Position numbers and translations under genes: made by a program
Origin: Vibrio hibernica
GTDB lineage: Bacteria > Pseudomonadota > Gammaproteobacteria > Enterobacterales > Vibrionaceae
Direction of reading: 5' to 3'
NCBI RefSeq assembly: GCF_015223435.1
Contig: NZ_VHKO01000011.1
Span: 16,829 to 80,828 of the forward strand
Length of the DNA stretch: 64,000 nucleotides
In this document: piece after piece, positions 28,207 through 36,770 of the stretch
How the letters are laid out: every line of letters starts with the position of its first letter
How positions within the stretch are numbered: position 1 is the stretch's first letter
Notes under the pieces: model-generated
The model's input: the letters and a program-made list of their open reading frames with translations, nothing else
What the model was told of the DNA's origin: nothing
Databases searched by the model: none

Positions 28207-29796
28207 ATGAACAAGCAAGAAAATGTAAATGAAGTGTTAGATCTCATCATCGTTGGTGGTGGAATCAATGGTGCAGGCATTGCAGCGGACGCCTCTGGAA
28301 GAAATTTAAACGTAGGCTTATATGAGTCAGGTGACTTTGCTTCCGCTACTTCTTCTGCCAGTTCAAAATTAATTCATGGCGGTCTACGCTACCTTGAACA
28401 TTATGAATTTCGTTTAGTTGCAGAATCGCTTGCTGAACGAGAAGTGTTACTGAAAAAAGCCCCTCATATTGCAAAACCAATGCGTTTTCGTTTACCTCAT
28501 CGACCATTTCTGCGCCCAGCATGGATGATCCGTGCCGGTCTTTTCCTTTATGATCATTTAGGTAAACCTTCTTTCTTTTCTAATCCTTTCACCTCTAAGA
28601 ATGAAGGTTTATTAAAAGGCAGTCATGGCGTCGATTTTCGTCAAACTAAGGTGTTAAAAGAAGATATTGTCAAAGGCTTTGAATATTCAGATTGCTGGGT
28701 CGATGACGCACGCTTAGTGCTACTAAATATCTTACAAGCACAGCAACAAGGGGCAGAAATCAAAAACTATTGCCATGTAGAAAAGGCTGAACGTGTTGGC
28801 GATATTTGGAAAGTGACGTTATTGGATAAGCGTAGTAATACTCGCTTTGAGCGGCATTCTCATGCATTAGTGAATGCTGCTGGCCCTTGGGTGCGCAGTT
28901 TTATAACGGATAATATCGAAGCCGAATCGCCTTATGGGATCCGCTTGATCAAAGGTTCACACATCATTGTCCCTAAAGTTCACAACGAAGAACAAGCTTA
29001 TATTCTTCAAAATGATGATCATCGTATTGTGTTCGTAACGCCCTATTTAGATGACTATTCTTTGATCGGTACCACCGATGTTGAATACAAAGGCGATCCT
29101 CGCAATGTGGCGATTGAACAATCAGAAATTGATTATCTCATTGATGTGGTTAACAAACATTTCATTCATCAAATTAAAGCCGATGATGTGGTATCAAGCT
29201 ATAGCGGTGTTCGTCCATTATGTGATGATGAATCGGATTCACCACAAGCGATCACACGAGATTACACTCTGTCACTCGAACAAGAAGGTGAACAAGCGCC
29301 ACTTCTGTCTATTTTTGGGGGCAAATTAACCACCTATCGGAAATTAGCCGAATCAGCGATGAAACAATTATCTCCTTTCTTTCCAGAGATGGGAAAAAGC
29401 TGGACTGCCGATTCCATTTTACCTGGTGGAGAGGGATACGATGAAAACCTACAAAGTATGCAACTTCGCCAACAATATCCTTGGCTCAACAATAAAACCA
29501 TCCGACGCTACTGTCGCCAATATGGAACTCAAACAAAGACGATGTTAAAAGAGGTGACTCAAGAATCTCAGATGGGGCAACATTTTGGTGAAGGCGTGTA
29601 TCAATGTGAAATTGATTACTTAATAAGCCATGAATTTGCTTGCAGCGCACAAGATGTTTTATGGCGTAGAACGAAACTTGGCATTATGTTATCACCTGAA
29701 GTCCAAGCGCAAGTGAGCTTGTATATTGAGAACAAAGTGGCAAATAGCACAGTAACGCCTGACACTATGTTCGATTGCGCTAAAAAGATGGGATAA
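28207..29796 (+). CDS. glpD: aerobic glycerol-3-phosphate dehydrogenase
   Basis: GlpD is the membrane-associated FAD enzyme that oxidises glycerol-3-phosphate to dihydroxyacetone phosphate and passes electrons to quinone. The 529-residue product has the dinucleotide fold DLIIVGGGINGAGIAADASG near residue 13, SSASSKLIHGGLRYLEHYEF near 55, VNAAGPWVRSF, and SIFGGKLTTYRKLAESAM. E. coli GlpD is 501 aa. AGAGG precedes the ATG. It is divergent from glpFK and is followed by glpR after 114 nt. A GlpR operator overlaps its likely start point. Confidence 0.97.
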   Translation: MNKQENVNEVLDLIIVGGGINGAGIAADASGRNLNVGLYESGDFASATSSASSKLIHGGLRYLEHYEFRLVAESLAEREVLLKKAPHIAKPMRFRLPHRPFLRPAWMIRAGLFLYDHLGKPSFFSNPFTSKNEGLLKGSHGVDFRQTKVLKEDIVKGFEYSDCWVDDARLVLLNILQAQQQGAEIKNYCHVEKAERVGDIWKVTLLDKRSNTRFERHSHALVNAAGPWVRSFITDNIEAESPYGIRLIKGSHIIVPKVHNEEQAYILQNDDHRIVFVTPYLDDYSLIGTTDVEYKGDPRNVAIEQSEIDYLIDVVNKHFIHQIKADDVVSSYSGVRPLCDDESDSPQAITRDYTLSLEQEGEQAPLLSIFGGKLTTYRKLAESAMKQLSPFFPEMGKSWTADSILPGGEGYDENLQSMQLRQQYPWLNNKTIRRYCRQYGTQTKTMLKEVTQESQMGQHFGEGVYQCEIDYLISHEFACSAQDVLWRRTKLGIMLSPEVQAQVSLYIENKVANSTVTPDTMFDCAKKMG

Positions 29797-29910
29797 CTAT
29801 AACGGTTTGAGCATTATTTGATGGTATTGAATGATGCTAAATTGCCTTTCATTACGCTTATCACGTACACTGCTTTCGCAATCAGAGCATGTCGAAAAAA
29901 GGAAAACTGT

Positions 29911-30675
29911 GTGAAAGCGAGTGAAAGGCACCAACAAATTATTGAGTTAGTAAAATCTCAAGGCTATGTCAGTACCGATGATTTAGTCTCTATGTTTGAA
30001 GTTAGCCCTCAAACTATTCGTCGAGATCTTAATGAGCTGGCCGATGCCAATAAAATTCGTCGAAATCATGGTGGTGCAATCCTCACCAATAGCGCAGAAA
30101 ACTCCCCTTATAATGATCGAAAGGTTATGAATCAAAATGAAAAAAACCGCATTGCAGAAGCTCTGGTAAAACACATTCCCGATGGTTCTACTTTATTTAT
30201 CGACATTGGAACCACACCTGAAGCGGTTGCAAGGGCGTTATTAAAAGATCATCACCAATTACGTATCGTTACGAACAATATCAATGCCGCCATCATTTTG
30301 ATGAGTAAGCCTGATTTCAAAGTGATTTTAGCCGGTGGCGAAGTGCGCAATAAAGATGGTGGCGTAACCGGTGAAGCGACCTTAGATTTTATTTCCCAAT
30401 TTCGCCTAGATTTTGGTGTATTGGGTATAAGTGGTGTCGATTTTGATGGTTCGTTATTGGATTTCGATTACCACGAAGTTCGAGTAAAACGCGCAATTAT
30501 CGAAAATAGCCGCGCCATATTTTTACCAATCGATCACTCTAAATTTGGCCGTAATGCGATGGTCAACTTAGGCACCATTAAAGATATTGACCTAATTGTC
30601 ACCAATCAAGCCCCACCAAAAGAAATTAATGATTTAATCAAAGAGCTAGGCATTACATTGCAAATTCAAGCTTAG
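29911..30675 (+). CDS. glpR: glycerol-3-phosphate regulon repressor (DeoR family)
   Basis: GlpR represses glp genes and is released by glycerol-3-phosphate. I start it at the GTG at 29911, with AAAGGA upstream, which gives VKASERHQQIIELVKSQGYV and 254 residues, as in E. coli GlpR (252). The longer open frame back to 29818 has no family support. The N-terminal DeoR helix-turn-helix is VSTDDLVSMFEVSPQTIRRD. The sugar-phosphate isomerase-like domain has FIDIGTTPEAVARAL and EATLDFISQFRLDFGVLGIS. It lies beside its targets glpD and glpFKT, which fits autogenous local control. Confidence 0.96.
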   Translation: MKASERHQQIIELVKSQGYVSTDDLVSMFEVSPQTIRRDLNELADANKIRRNHGGAILTNSAENSPYNDRKVMNQNEKNRIAEALVKHIPDGSTLFIDIGTTPEAVARALLKDHHQLRIVTNNINAAIILMSKPDFKVILAGGEVRNKDGGVTGEATLDFISQFRLDFGVLGISGVDFDGSLLDFDYHEVRVKRAIIENSRAIFLPIDHSKFGRNAMVNLGTIKDIDLIVTNQAPPKEINDLIKELGITLQIQA

Positions 30676-30687
30676 TATTCGCTCATT

Positions 30688-31452
30688 TTATTGTATGAGA
30701 AAGGTTTCAATTTTTTCCCAAAATAACTCATGCTCAGTCATAAACGGTGCATGGGATGAAGAATGAAAAGTATAACACTCACTACTGGGTGCTAACTCTG
30801 ACACCATAGCAGCAATTTTATTTGGCACTAAACCATCTAAACGGCCGTATAAACGCAGCATAGGAATGGTGATATCCGATAATGCAGGCCGAAGGTCGGT
30901 GTCAGATAAAATTTTCAATCCGATTTTTAGAGCTTCAGGATCCGGCATCGGGCGAGAGAAGACTTGTTTTTTTATTGCCTTCACATCATGGCGAGCAGAA
31001 GGGCTTCCGAGTGCTTGCAGCATCATAAAACCTTCAATCGTCAGCTTAAAATTGCTGGTTAATTGGCGGGTAAAATCGGTTAGCACTTTAGGTAAAATAC
31101 CGCGCCAACCTTTTTCCGCTGCAAATTTAGGTGAACTCGCTACGGTAATCAGTTTATGAACACGTTCAGGGTGATGCAAAGCAATATTAGTGGCGACTAA
31201 CCCACCTAATGACCAACCTAAATACACGGCTTTTTCCGGCGCTTGAGCTAAGACTTGCTGGCAAATATCGTCTAAATCCTGAGCGGTTTGATCATGGCTT
31301 AACCCATAACCGGGCAGATCGATACTATGCACTCTAAACTTAACCGATAATGCATCAACGGTAGGTTGCCAAACGGCGCCGTTCATTCCCCATCCGTGAA
31401 TCAATACGATATCCAGACCTTCACCTTGACTCTGCCAGTGCAATCCACTCAT
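30688..31452 (-). CDS. bioH: pimeloyl-[acyl-carrier protein] methyl ester esterase
   Basis: BioH removes the methyl group from pimeloyl-ACP methyl ester, the gatekeeper step of early biotin synthesis. The alpha/beta-hydrolase has the oxyanion region LIHGWGMNGAVW, the nucleophile Ser in YLGWSLGGLVATNIAL, the Asp in YGRLDGLVP and the His in HSSSHAPFM. With the ATG at 31452 (preceded by AGGAG) it has 254 residues, close to 256 in E. coli. An upstream in-frame ATG at 31476 has a worse context. Divergence from the comF gene is the common gammaproteobacterial arrangement. Confidence 0.94.
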   Translation of the reverse strand: MSGLHWQSQGEGLDIVLIHGWGMNGAVWQPTVDALSVKFRVHSIDLPGYGLSHDQTAQDLDDICQQVLAQAPEKAVYLGWSLGGLVATNIALHHPERVHKLITVASSPKFAAEKGWRGILPKVLTDFTRQLTSNFKLTIEGFMMLQALGSPSARHDVKAIKKQVFSRPMPDPEALKIGLKILSDTDLRPALSDITIPMLRLYGRLDGLVPNKIAAMVSELAPSSECYTFHSSSHAPFMTEHELFWEKIETFLIQ

Positions 31453-31541
31453 CCTCACTCCTACTACTAAATTCATACATTAATCAAACATGATTCTGGC
31501 ACGATTATACCCCTTAATGTTCAGATCAAAAACGACTCTCG

Positions 31542-32291
31542 ATGATTACTCTTTTTAGTGCATGGTTTTGCGTAATTACGCGTTGGCTACCCCATTTATT
31601 TCCGAGACAATGCGCACTATGCCGCTTAACGATACCGGTAGATAAAACCACTCATGCTCTTTCTCATTTATGGTGCTCCACTTGCATCAAAGCCTTCATT
31701 AACACAGAACCCCGCTGTCAACATTGTGGCTTAACAACACTGTATACGGTGCCACAATGCGGACGATGCCTTTCCGATCCTCCATCATGGGATCGCCTTT
31801 ATTGCATTAATAGTTACCAGTATCCAATCAGTAAAGTTGCACAAGATTTTAAATATCATGGTCAATATTGGCTGGCGTATGATCTGGCCGCTTTACTTAA
31901 AAGCCAAATCCCCAATCCAGCTCCCGAGTGTATTCCTGTCCCGATGCATTGGAAGCGGTTACTATTTCGTGGTTTTAATCAAAGTCATTCACTGGCTTTT
32001 CAGTTAGTGAAGCAGTATCAATATCAGAACAAAAGCGTTGCGTTAAATAATCATGTCTTTCGTCGTACCCACGCCACCGTTCAACAGAAGGGGTTAGATA
32101 AAAAGCAACGTCAACGAAATTTACGTGGTGTATTTTTTTTAATGCAGGCTCCCAAAAATAAACACGTTGCTCTAGTTGATGATGTCGTGACAACTGGCAG
32201 TACGCTTGAGCCACTTTGTCGCGCATTACGCAAAGCTGGGGTTGAAAGAATTGATGTGTATTGTTTATGCCGAACGCCTGAACCCAAATAA
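31542..32291 (+). CDS. comF: ComF/GntX family phosphoribosyltransferase-like protein
   Basis: ComF proteins take part in DNA uptake in naturally competent bacteria such as Vibrio. The molecular step is not settled, though an association with inner-membrane DNA import factors is known. The 249-residue product has an N-terminal double zinc ribbon (CALC near residue 25, CSTC, CQHCG and CGRC to about residue 80) and a type I PRTase domain with the PRPP loop VALVDDVVTTGST near residue 212. The conserved FRGFNQSHSLA and RRTHATVQQKGLDKKQRQRN segments are present. It is the bioH neighbour, read divergently. Confidence 0.9.
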   Translation: MITLFSAWFCVITRWLPHLFPRQCALCRLTIPVDKTTHALSHLWCSTCIKAFINTEPRCQHCGLTTLYTVPQCGRCLSDPPSWDRLYCINSYQYPISKVAQDFKYHGQYWLAYDLAALLKSQIPNPAPECIPVPMHWKRLLFRGFNQSHSLAFQLVKQYQYQNKSVALNNHVFRRTHATVQQKGLDKKQRQRNLRGVFFLMQAPKNKHVALVDDVVTTGSTLEPLCRALRKAGVERIDVYCLCRTPEPK

Positions 32292-32426
32292 TTAAAACGC
32301 CTCAAATCATCGAACCCAATTACTTGAAATCAAATTTCTAACAAATAGTAAGAAAAGAGGCTGGATCATCACAACAAGAAGAGTAAAATGACCACAAAAT
32401 CCCACTAAAATAGTCAGGTATTAGCC

Positions 32427-33020
32427 GTGTCAGATACAAACACTATTACAATTACAGATACTGCCCAATCTCATTTTGGTAAATTACTTGAGCAGCAGCC
32501 GAATGAAACTCATATTCGTGTGTTCGTAGTCAACCCTGGAACACCTAATGCAGAATGTGGCGTTTCTTATTGTCCACCAGAAGCCGTTGAGTCTTCTGAT
32601 TTAGTACTTAACTTTAGTAATTTTAATGCTTATGTTGACGAAATTAGTCTACCTTTCTTAGAAGATGCAGAGATTGACTTTGTAACCGATAAGATGGGCT
32701 CTCAGTTAACCCTAAAAGCGCCTAATGCGAAAATGCGTAAACTCGATGACAATGCACCGCTAATGGCTCGTGTTGAATACGCAATTCAAACTCAAGTGAA
32801 TCCTCAACTGGCAAGCCACGGTGGCCATGTTAGCCTGATCAGCATTTCAGATTCTGGTGTTGCTTTAGTGCAGTTTGGCGGCGGTTGTAACGGTTGTTCA
32901 ATGGTTGATGTGACCCTAAAAGAAGGCATTGAGAAGCAACTTATTGAGCAATTCTCAGGTGAATTAACTGCGGTTCGAGATTCAACAGACCATGAATCGG
33001 GTGAGCACTCTTATATGTAA
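32427..33020 (+). CDS. nfuA: Fe-S biogenesis protein NfuA
   Basis: NfuA carries a 4Fe-4S cluster and delivers it to client proteins, mainly under oxidative stress or iron shortage. The 197-residue protein joins a degenerate A-type N-terminal domain ([20 protein letters not shown]) to a C-terminal Nfu domain with the CxxC cluster ligand in [19 protein letters not shown]. The start is a GTG at 32427, giving a protein whose N-terminus lines up with other Vibrio NfuA; CAGG lies upstream. It is preceded by comF in the usual bioH/comF/nfuA order. Confidence 0.95.
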   Translation: MSDTNTITITDTAQSHFGKLLEQQPNETHIRVFVVNPGTPNAECGVSYCPPEAVESSDLVLNFSNFNAYVDEISLPFLEDAEIDFVTDKMGSQLTLKAPNAKMRKLDDNAPLMARVEYAIQTQVNPQLASHGGHVSLISISDSGVALVQFGGGCNGCSMVDVTLKEGIEKQLIEQFSGELTAVRDSTDHESGEHSYM

Positions 33021-33064
33021 CGACGTGTTCTTGTTTTAAGACAAAGCATAGACGCTACAAAAAC

Positions 33065-33097
33065 AAAGCCGAGTTTTCATTACTCGGCTTTGTTGTT
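33065..33097 (+). terminator. terminator after nfuA
   Basis: CAAAGCCGAG (33065-33074) and CTCGGCTTTG (33084-33093) pair perfectly over 10 bp with a 9-nt loop, followed by TTGTTT. It lies 45 nt after the nfuA stop. Confidence 0.8.
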
Positions 33098-33226
33098 TCC
33101 ATAGGAATTAAAAACATCCAACAGACTCAAATTAATATAATAAGATAACGTAAATTTGCGTAAACCTAACACTATTCCCACATTATATAGTCCATAATCC
33201 ACACACTAAAATAGGGATATGACTTC

Positions 33227-33751
33227 ATGCGTTACTCTAAACCTCAAATAATACTTCACTGGCTAATATTATTATTAATCGCCATTACTTATTCTGCAAT
33301 TGAGCTGAAAGGCTTTATTCCAAAACCTAATCCTTGGCATGATTACGTCAAAATCATCCACTTCAATACCGGCATATGGGTATTGATATTAATGCTAGTA
33401 CGGGTTTATCTAAAAAAGAAACACACCTCCCCTGCTATTTCGCCAACACCACCCGCATGGCAAACTGGGCTATCGCATCTAGCGCATAGCTTGTTATATC
33501 TCGGGTTTATTGCTTTACCTATTTTGGGGATAAGTTTGTTGTTCATTGCAGGTAAGTCTTGGCCATTACTAGGGATATCAATGCCGACAGTTTCAACACC
33601 CGATAAAGATATGGCAGGCTCGATTAAAAATATTCATGAGTGGATTGCCAATACTGGCTACTTTGTGATTGGTATTCACGCTATCGCGGCTTTGTATCAT
33701 CATTATGTGGTGAAAGATGACACCTTAATACGGATGATGCCGAAGAAATAA
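33227..33751 (+). CDS. cytochrome b561 family protein (CybB/YodB type)
   Basis: The 174-residue membrane protein has four hydrophobic segments (about residues 9-24, 47-60, 88-110 and 143-162) and histidines in the places of the haem ligands of bacterial cytochrome b561: His11 in IILHW, His45 in KIIHFNTG, and several near GIHAIAALYHHYV. Members are thought to pass electrons from ubiquinol, but the partner here is unknown. The gene stands alone, with a terminator on each side. Confidence 0.85.
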   Translation: MRYSKPQIILHWLILLLIAITYSAIELKGFIPKPNPWHDYVKIIHFNTGIWVLILMLVRVYLKKKHTSPAISPTPPAWQTGLSHLAHSLLYLGFIALPILGISLLFIAGKSWPLLGISMPTVSTPDKDMAGSIKNIHEWIANTGYFVIGIHAIAALYHHYVVKDDTLIRMMPKK

Positions 33752-33901
33752 CAACACTCATTTTATTATATATTGTCAATTAAAAAACGCTTCAAACCAC
33801 TTTATATTCAATCACTTACACTATTTTAGATACTCAATATTGATAGCCAAAAATATGCCTAAAACTACTATCGATATCTTTATATTTGTCTATAAAACCG
33901 A

Positions 33902-33931
33902 AAGCCCGCTTCAATCAAATGAAGTGGGCTT
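33902..33931. terminator. bidirectional terminator between cytochrome b561 and cysQ
   Basis: AAGCCCGCTTCA (33902-33913) and TGAAGTGGGCTT (33920-33931) form a 12-bp stem with one G:T pair and a 6-nt loop between two convergent genes. TATTATT follows on the plus strand. Confidence 0.7.
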
Positions 33932-33960
33932 ATTATTGCATATGAGAAAGAACGTTTAAG

Positions 33961-34791
33961 TTACCTTATCAAGATCTCTTGCCAATCCATACTTTCATCA
34001 CCCAGTACGATAAAGTTTGGGTTCTCTAATGTTTCACGCTCGTTGTAGGACAAAGGTTCAAGCTCAGTGTTCAAAATACGACCACCAGCTTCTTCAACTA
34101 TGCATTGCGTCGCAGCCGTATCCCACTCACCTGTCGGCCCTAAGCGAATATAACAATCCACCGCACCTTCTGCGACCAAGCACGCTTTAAGCGCTGCCGA
34201 TCCTAATGGAACAAGTTCATAATTTCGGGCGGGAGACAATTTTTTGGTCATATTGTTGATATTCTGACGACGGCTAATCGCAATTGAAATCGATTGATCG
34301 GCCGTTTCATGTTTATGGGTATGGATCCGAATATGCTCATCCATTTCAGGAATTTTCCATGAGCCTTTTCCATCATAAGCAAAATACGTCACGCCAGAAA
34401 CAGGGGCATATACGACGCCCATGATAGGACGATTATTTTCAATTAATGCAATTACGGTAGCAAAATCGCCACTGCGAGCAATAAATTCTTGCGTGCCATC
34501 TAATGGATCCACCAGCCAGTATCGATCCCATTGTGCCCGATCTTTTAAACTGATATCAGCGGCTTCTTCTGATAAAACAGGGATGTCGGGTGTCAGTTCA
34601 GGTAATCTCTGAGTAATGATCTTATGGGCCGCGAAATCAGCGCTAGTAACCGGCGTATCATCTTCTTTTACAAAGGATTGATAATCTTTGCTATGATAAA
34701 TTTCTAAAATTCGTTGACCGGCTTCACGCGCGATTTGAATAACATCAGGAAGCAAATGTGATAAATCTTTCGGCGATATTATCTGAGACAT
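33961..34791 (-). CDS. cysQ: 3'(2'),5'-bisphosphate nucleotidase
   Basis: CysQ removes the 3' phosphate from PAP, the by-product of sulfate activation, and so protects sulfotransfer reactions. The 276-residue inositol-monophosphatase-fold protein shows the metal-binding motifs VLSEE, WLVDPLDGTQEFI and GEWDTAATQCIVEEAGG. It is encoded 1 nt after nudE, so the two are coupled. Both follow the type II secretion operon. It converges with the cytochrome b561 gene. Confidence 0.93.
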   Translation of the reverse strand: MSQIISPKDLSHLLPDVIQIAREAGQRILEIYHSKDYQSFVKEDDTPVTSADFAAHKIITQRLPELTPDIPVLSEEAADISLKDRAQWDRYWLVDPLDGTQEFIARSGDFATVIALIENNRPIMGVVYAPVSGVTYFAYDGKGSWKIPEMDEHIRIHTHKHETADQSISIAISRRQNINNMTKKLSPARNYELVPLGSAALKACLVAEGAVDCYIRLGPTGEWDTAATQCIVEEAGGRILNTELEPLSYNERETLENPNFIVLGDESMDWQEILIR

Positions 34792-34792
34792 A

Positions 34793-35347
34793 TCAAGCCT
34801 CCTTAGCTAAGACGCGGAGCGCTAACATTAATGCAGTAATACATCTCGCTTCGCTAAAATCCAAATGAGTCAGTAGTTCTTCTGCTTGCTGCAACGGCCA
34901 GCGTATTATCTCTAATTCCTCGGGCTCATCACCAACAAGGCGTTCAGCATACAAATCTTGCGCTAAAAATAGTGTCATGGTGCTTGAGAAATAAGAAGGC
35001 GCTAACACGACTTGTTTGAGCGGTGTCCACTGATGCGCGCCCATTCCTATTTCTTCTTTTAGTTCGCGATTTCCCGCTTGCTGTGGATTCTCACCCGGAT
35101 CAATTAAACCTTTAGGAAAACCTAATTCATAACGCTCAGTGCCAGCGCAATACTCTCGGATCAATAATAGATCACCTTGAGCCGTCACCGGAACAATCAT
35201 CACGCCGCCGCGATTACTCGGCTTCATACGCTCATAGGTTCGTTCCTCACCATTCGAGAAACGCAAATCCAATGATTCAATGGTAAATAGGCGAGATTTT
35301 GCCACCACTGATGTTGCTAAAATTTCAGGGGGTTGCTGTTTTGCCAT
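34793..35347 (-). CDS. nudE: ADP compounds hydrolase NudE
   Basis: NudE hydrolyses Ap3A, ADP-ribose and NADH. The 184-residue protein has a clear Nudix box in GFPKGLIDPGENPQQAGNRE followed by LKEEIGMG, satisfying GX5EX7REUXEEXGU. Its N-terminal strand region (PPEILATSVVAKSRLF) matches NudE of E. coli, and that species also has nudE near cysQ-type and secretion-remnant genes. The next gene downstream, cysQ, begins 1 nt after its stop. gspN ends 111 nt upstream. Confidence 0.92.
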   Translation of the reverse strand: MAKQQPPEILATSVVAKSRLFTIESLDLRFSNGEERTYERMKPSNRGGVMIVPVTAQGDLLLIREYCAGTERYELGFPKGLIDPGENPQQAGNRELKEEIGMGAHQWTPLKQVVLAPSYFSSTMTLFLAQDLYAERLVGDEPEELEIIRWPLQQAEELLTHLDFSEARCITALMLALRVLAKEA

Positions 35348-35458
35348 CTCACTACTCCTTTACTTAACCATTTCAGCCAGTGATTTCAAATAATCGATAT
35401 ACACGCACTCAAGCCCATTAGTGTTACGTGGATGAATGAAGCATACACGCAATAATAA

Positions 35459-36244
35459 CTATAGTTTGCCTGAGAAGATAAACGGATACTGCCCTTCAGC
35501 ATTAGGATTGCCTAACCAGCGTAATTGTTTCCCCATCGATTCTGGAAACTCTGCGCCCGGTTTAAACCACGCTGTTAACTTATATTGAGCTTGTTTATTT
35601 AAGTTGATATTAAACTGGCTGCTGACTTGATTGCTATTTTGTGTGCCATTCACATCAACCGCTTGTTTAGTACATTTTAAACTTGCAATCACCGGCCCTG
35701 GTGCAATCGACCCTATAGGGGAATCAATCATGCCTTGATTCCAAACAAGATCACCATCAGCGGAATCACACCATGGTTGAGCATAGCTAAAGTGACGAAG
35801 AGACAACTCCAGCTGACCAGAAAGATCAACCGGCACTTGCTGCTTAAATTTACTCACGAGCTCAAGTTGGCTTACAAGCTTATCAATAGGAACCGAAGCC
35901 ACAAAATTTTTCGCATAAGCTCCAGAAAAGCTAATACCAACCTCACCTTTTCCGGCTAATTTTAAATCACTATTTTGACCGAAACGAACTTTGAATTGTG
36001 CTTTCCCTGTCAATAATTGGCTTGGTTGAAAATCCCAATACAACGAACCTAATTGCTGACGTTCAACGTTTAACTGTTGTACCGAACCTTTCCAAATTGT
36101 GCCGCTAATACCTTGTAGAGCCACATTCGTTTGCAATGAAGCTTGAGGAACATGAGCGTACAGCCAACTTGCTGGGAGGTGTGCAATCACGCTCCAGAGA
36201 AAAACGAGGATGAAAACGATGAAATACCACTTCTTTTGTTTCAC
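35459..36244 (-). CDS. gspN: type II secretion system protein N
   Basis: GspN is the last gene of the eps operon. It is an inner-membrane anchored periplasmic protein that is not always essential for secretion. The 261-residue product has one N-terminal membrane segment (WYFIVFILVFLWSVIAHLPA, about residues 6-25) and a beta-rich periplasmic domain with SGTIWKGSVQQL and LYWDFQPSQLLTGKAQF, both typical of GspN. It begins 4 nt after the gspM stop and so is certainly co-transcribed. Confidence 0.88.
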   Translation of the reverse strand: MKQKKWYFIVFILVFLWSVIAHLPASWLYAHVPQASLQTNVALQGISGTIWKGSVQQLNVERQQLGSLYWDFQPSQLLTGKAQFKVRFGQNSDLKLAGKGEVGISFSGAYAKNFVASVPIDKLVSQLELVSKFKQQVPVDLSGQLELSLRHFSYAQPWCDSADGDLVWNQGMIDSPIGSIAPGPVIASLKCTKQAVDVNGTQNSNQVSSQFNINLNKQAQYKLTAWFKPGAEFPESMGKQLRWLGNPNAEGQYPFIFSGKL

Positions 36245-36248
36245 ACTA

Positions 36249-36758
36249 TTATCCTCGGGTAAATTGCAGGCGATTGACTTCTACGACACCGGATTTATCC
36301 GCACGGTTAATATCAAGGAACTGCACTTTCAGACCATATTTATCGCGTAACTCGGCTATCCAGTTGATTAGGTTATTAAATGCTAAAGGTTGGACCCAAA
36401 CTTGCAGCATATCATCACGAGGTTGCATACGAATAAGTTCGACTTTAAAACGCTGAGCAGTGCTGGCAATCACTTGATTGAGCGGCTGCTCCCTATCAAA
36501 AGATTGAGTGCCACTTTTCGATCTCAGTTCAACGATGCTATCGGCAGAGTGAGTTACCCAAGACAATAATTGTTTCTCACTGCTTAAGCGTAATTGAGCA
36601 TCTTCGCTGCGTTGTGATAACGGCTGAAATATTCCCCAATATAAAAACCCAAGCACCAGTAATCCCGCGCATGCTAAGACTAATCGGCGCTCTCGTAAGG
36701 AAATACTGTTCCACCAAGTCGACAGAGGCGTAATATAAGCCGCTATTTTTTCATTCAT
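36249..36758 (-). CDS. gspM: type II secretion system protein M
   Basis: GspM is a bitopic inner-membrane protein of the assembly platform that pairs with GspL. The 169 residues contain a cytoplasmic start (STWWNSISLRERRLV), one membrane helix (LACAGLLVLGFLYWGIF, about residues 28-44), a coiled segment and a small ferredoxin-like periplasmic domain. RFKVELIRMQPRDDMLQVWV is the usual GspM stretch. It lies 12 nt after gspL. Confidence 0.9.
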   Translation of the reverse strand: MNEKIAAYITPLSTWWNSISLRERRLVLACAGLLVLGFLYWGIFQPLSQRSEDAQLRLSSEKQLLSWVTHSADSIVELRSKSGTQSFDREQPLNQVIASTAQRFKVELIRMQPRDDMLQVWVQPLAFNNLINWIAELRDKYGLKVQFLDINRADKSGVVEVNRLQFTRG

Positions 36759-36770
36759 GAGTACGCCTTT

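Noticed and set aside
29818..29910. Longer GlpR beginning at 29818
   Set aside because: The added 31 residues have no counterpart in GlpR. The GTG at 29911 has a ribosome site and gives the family start.
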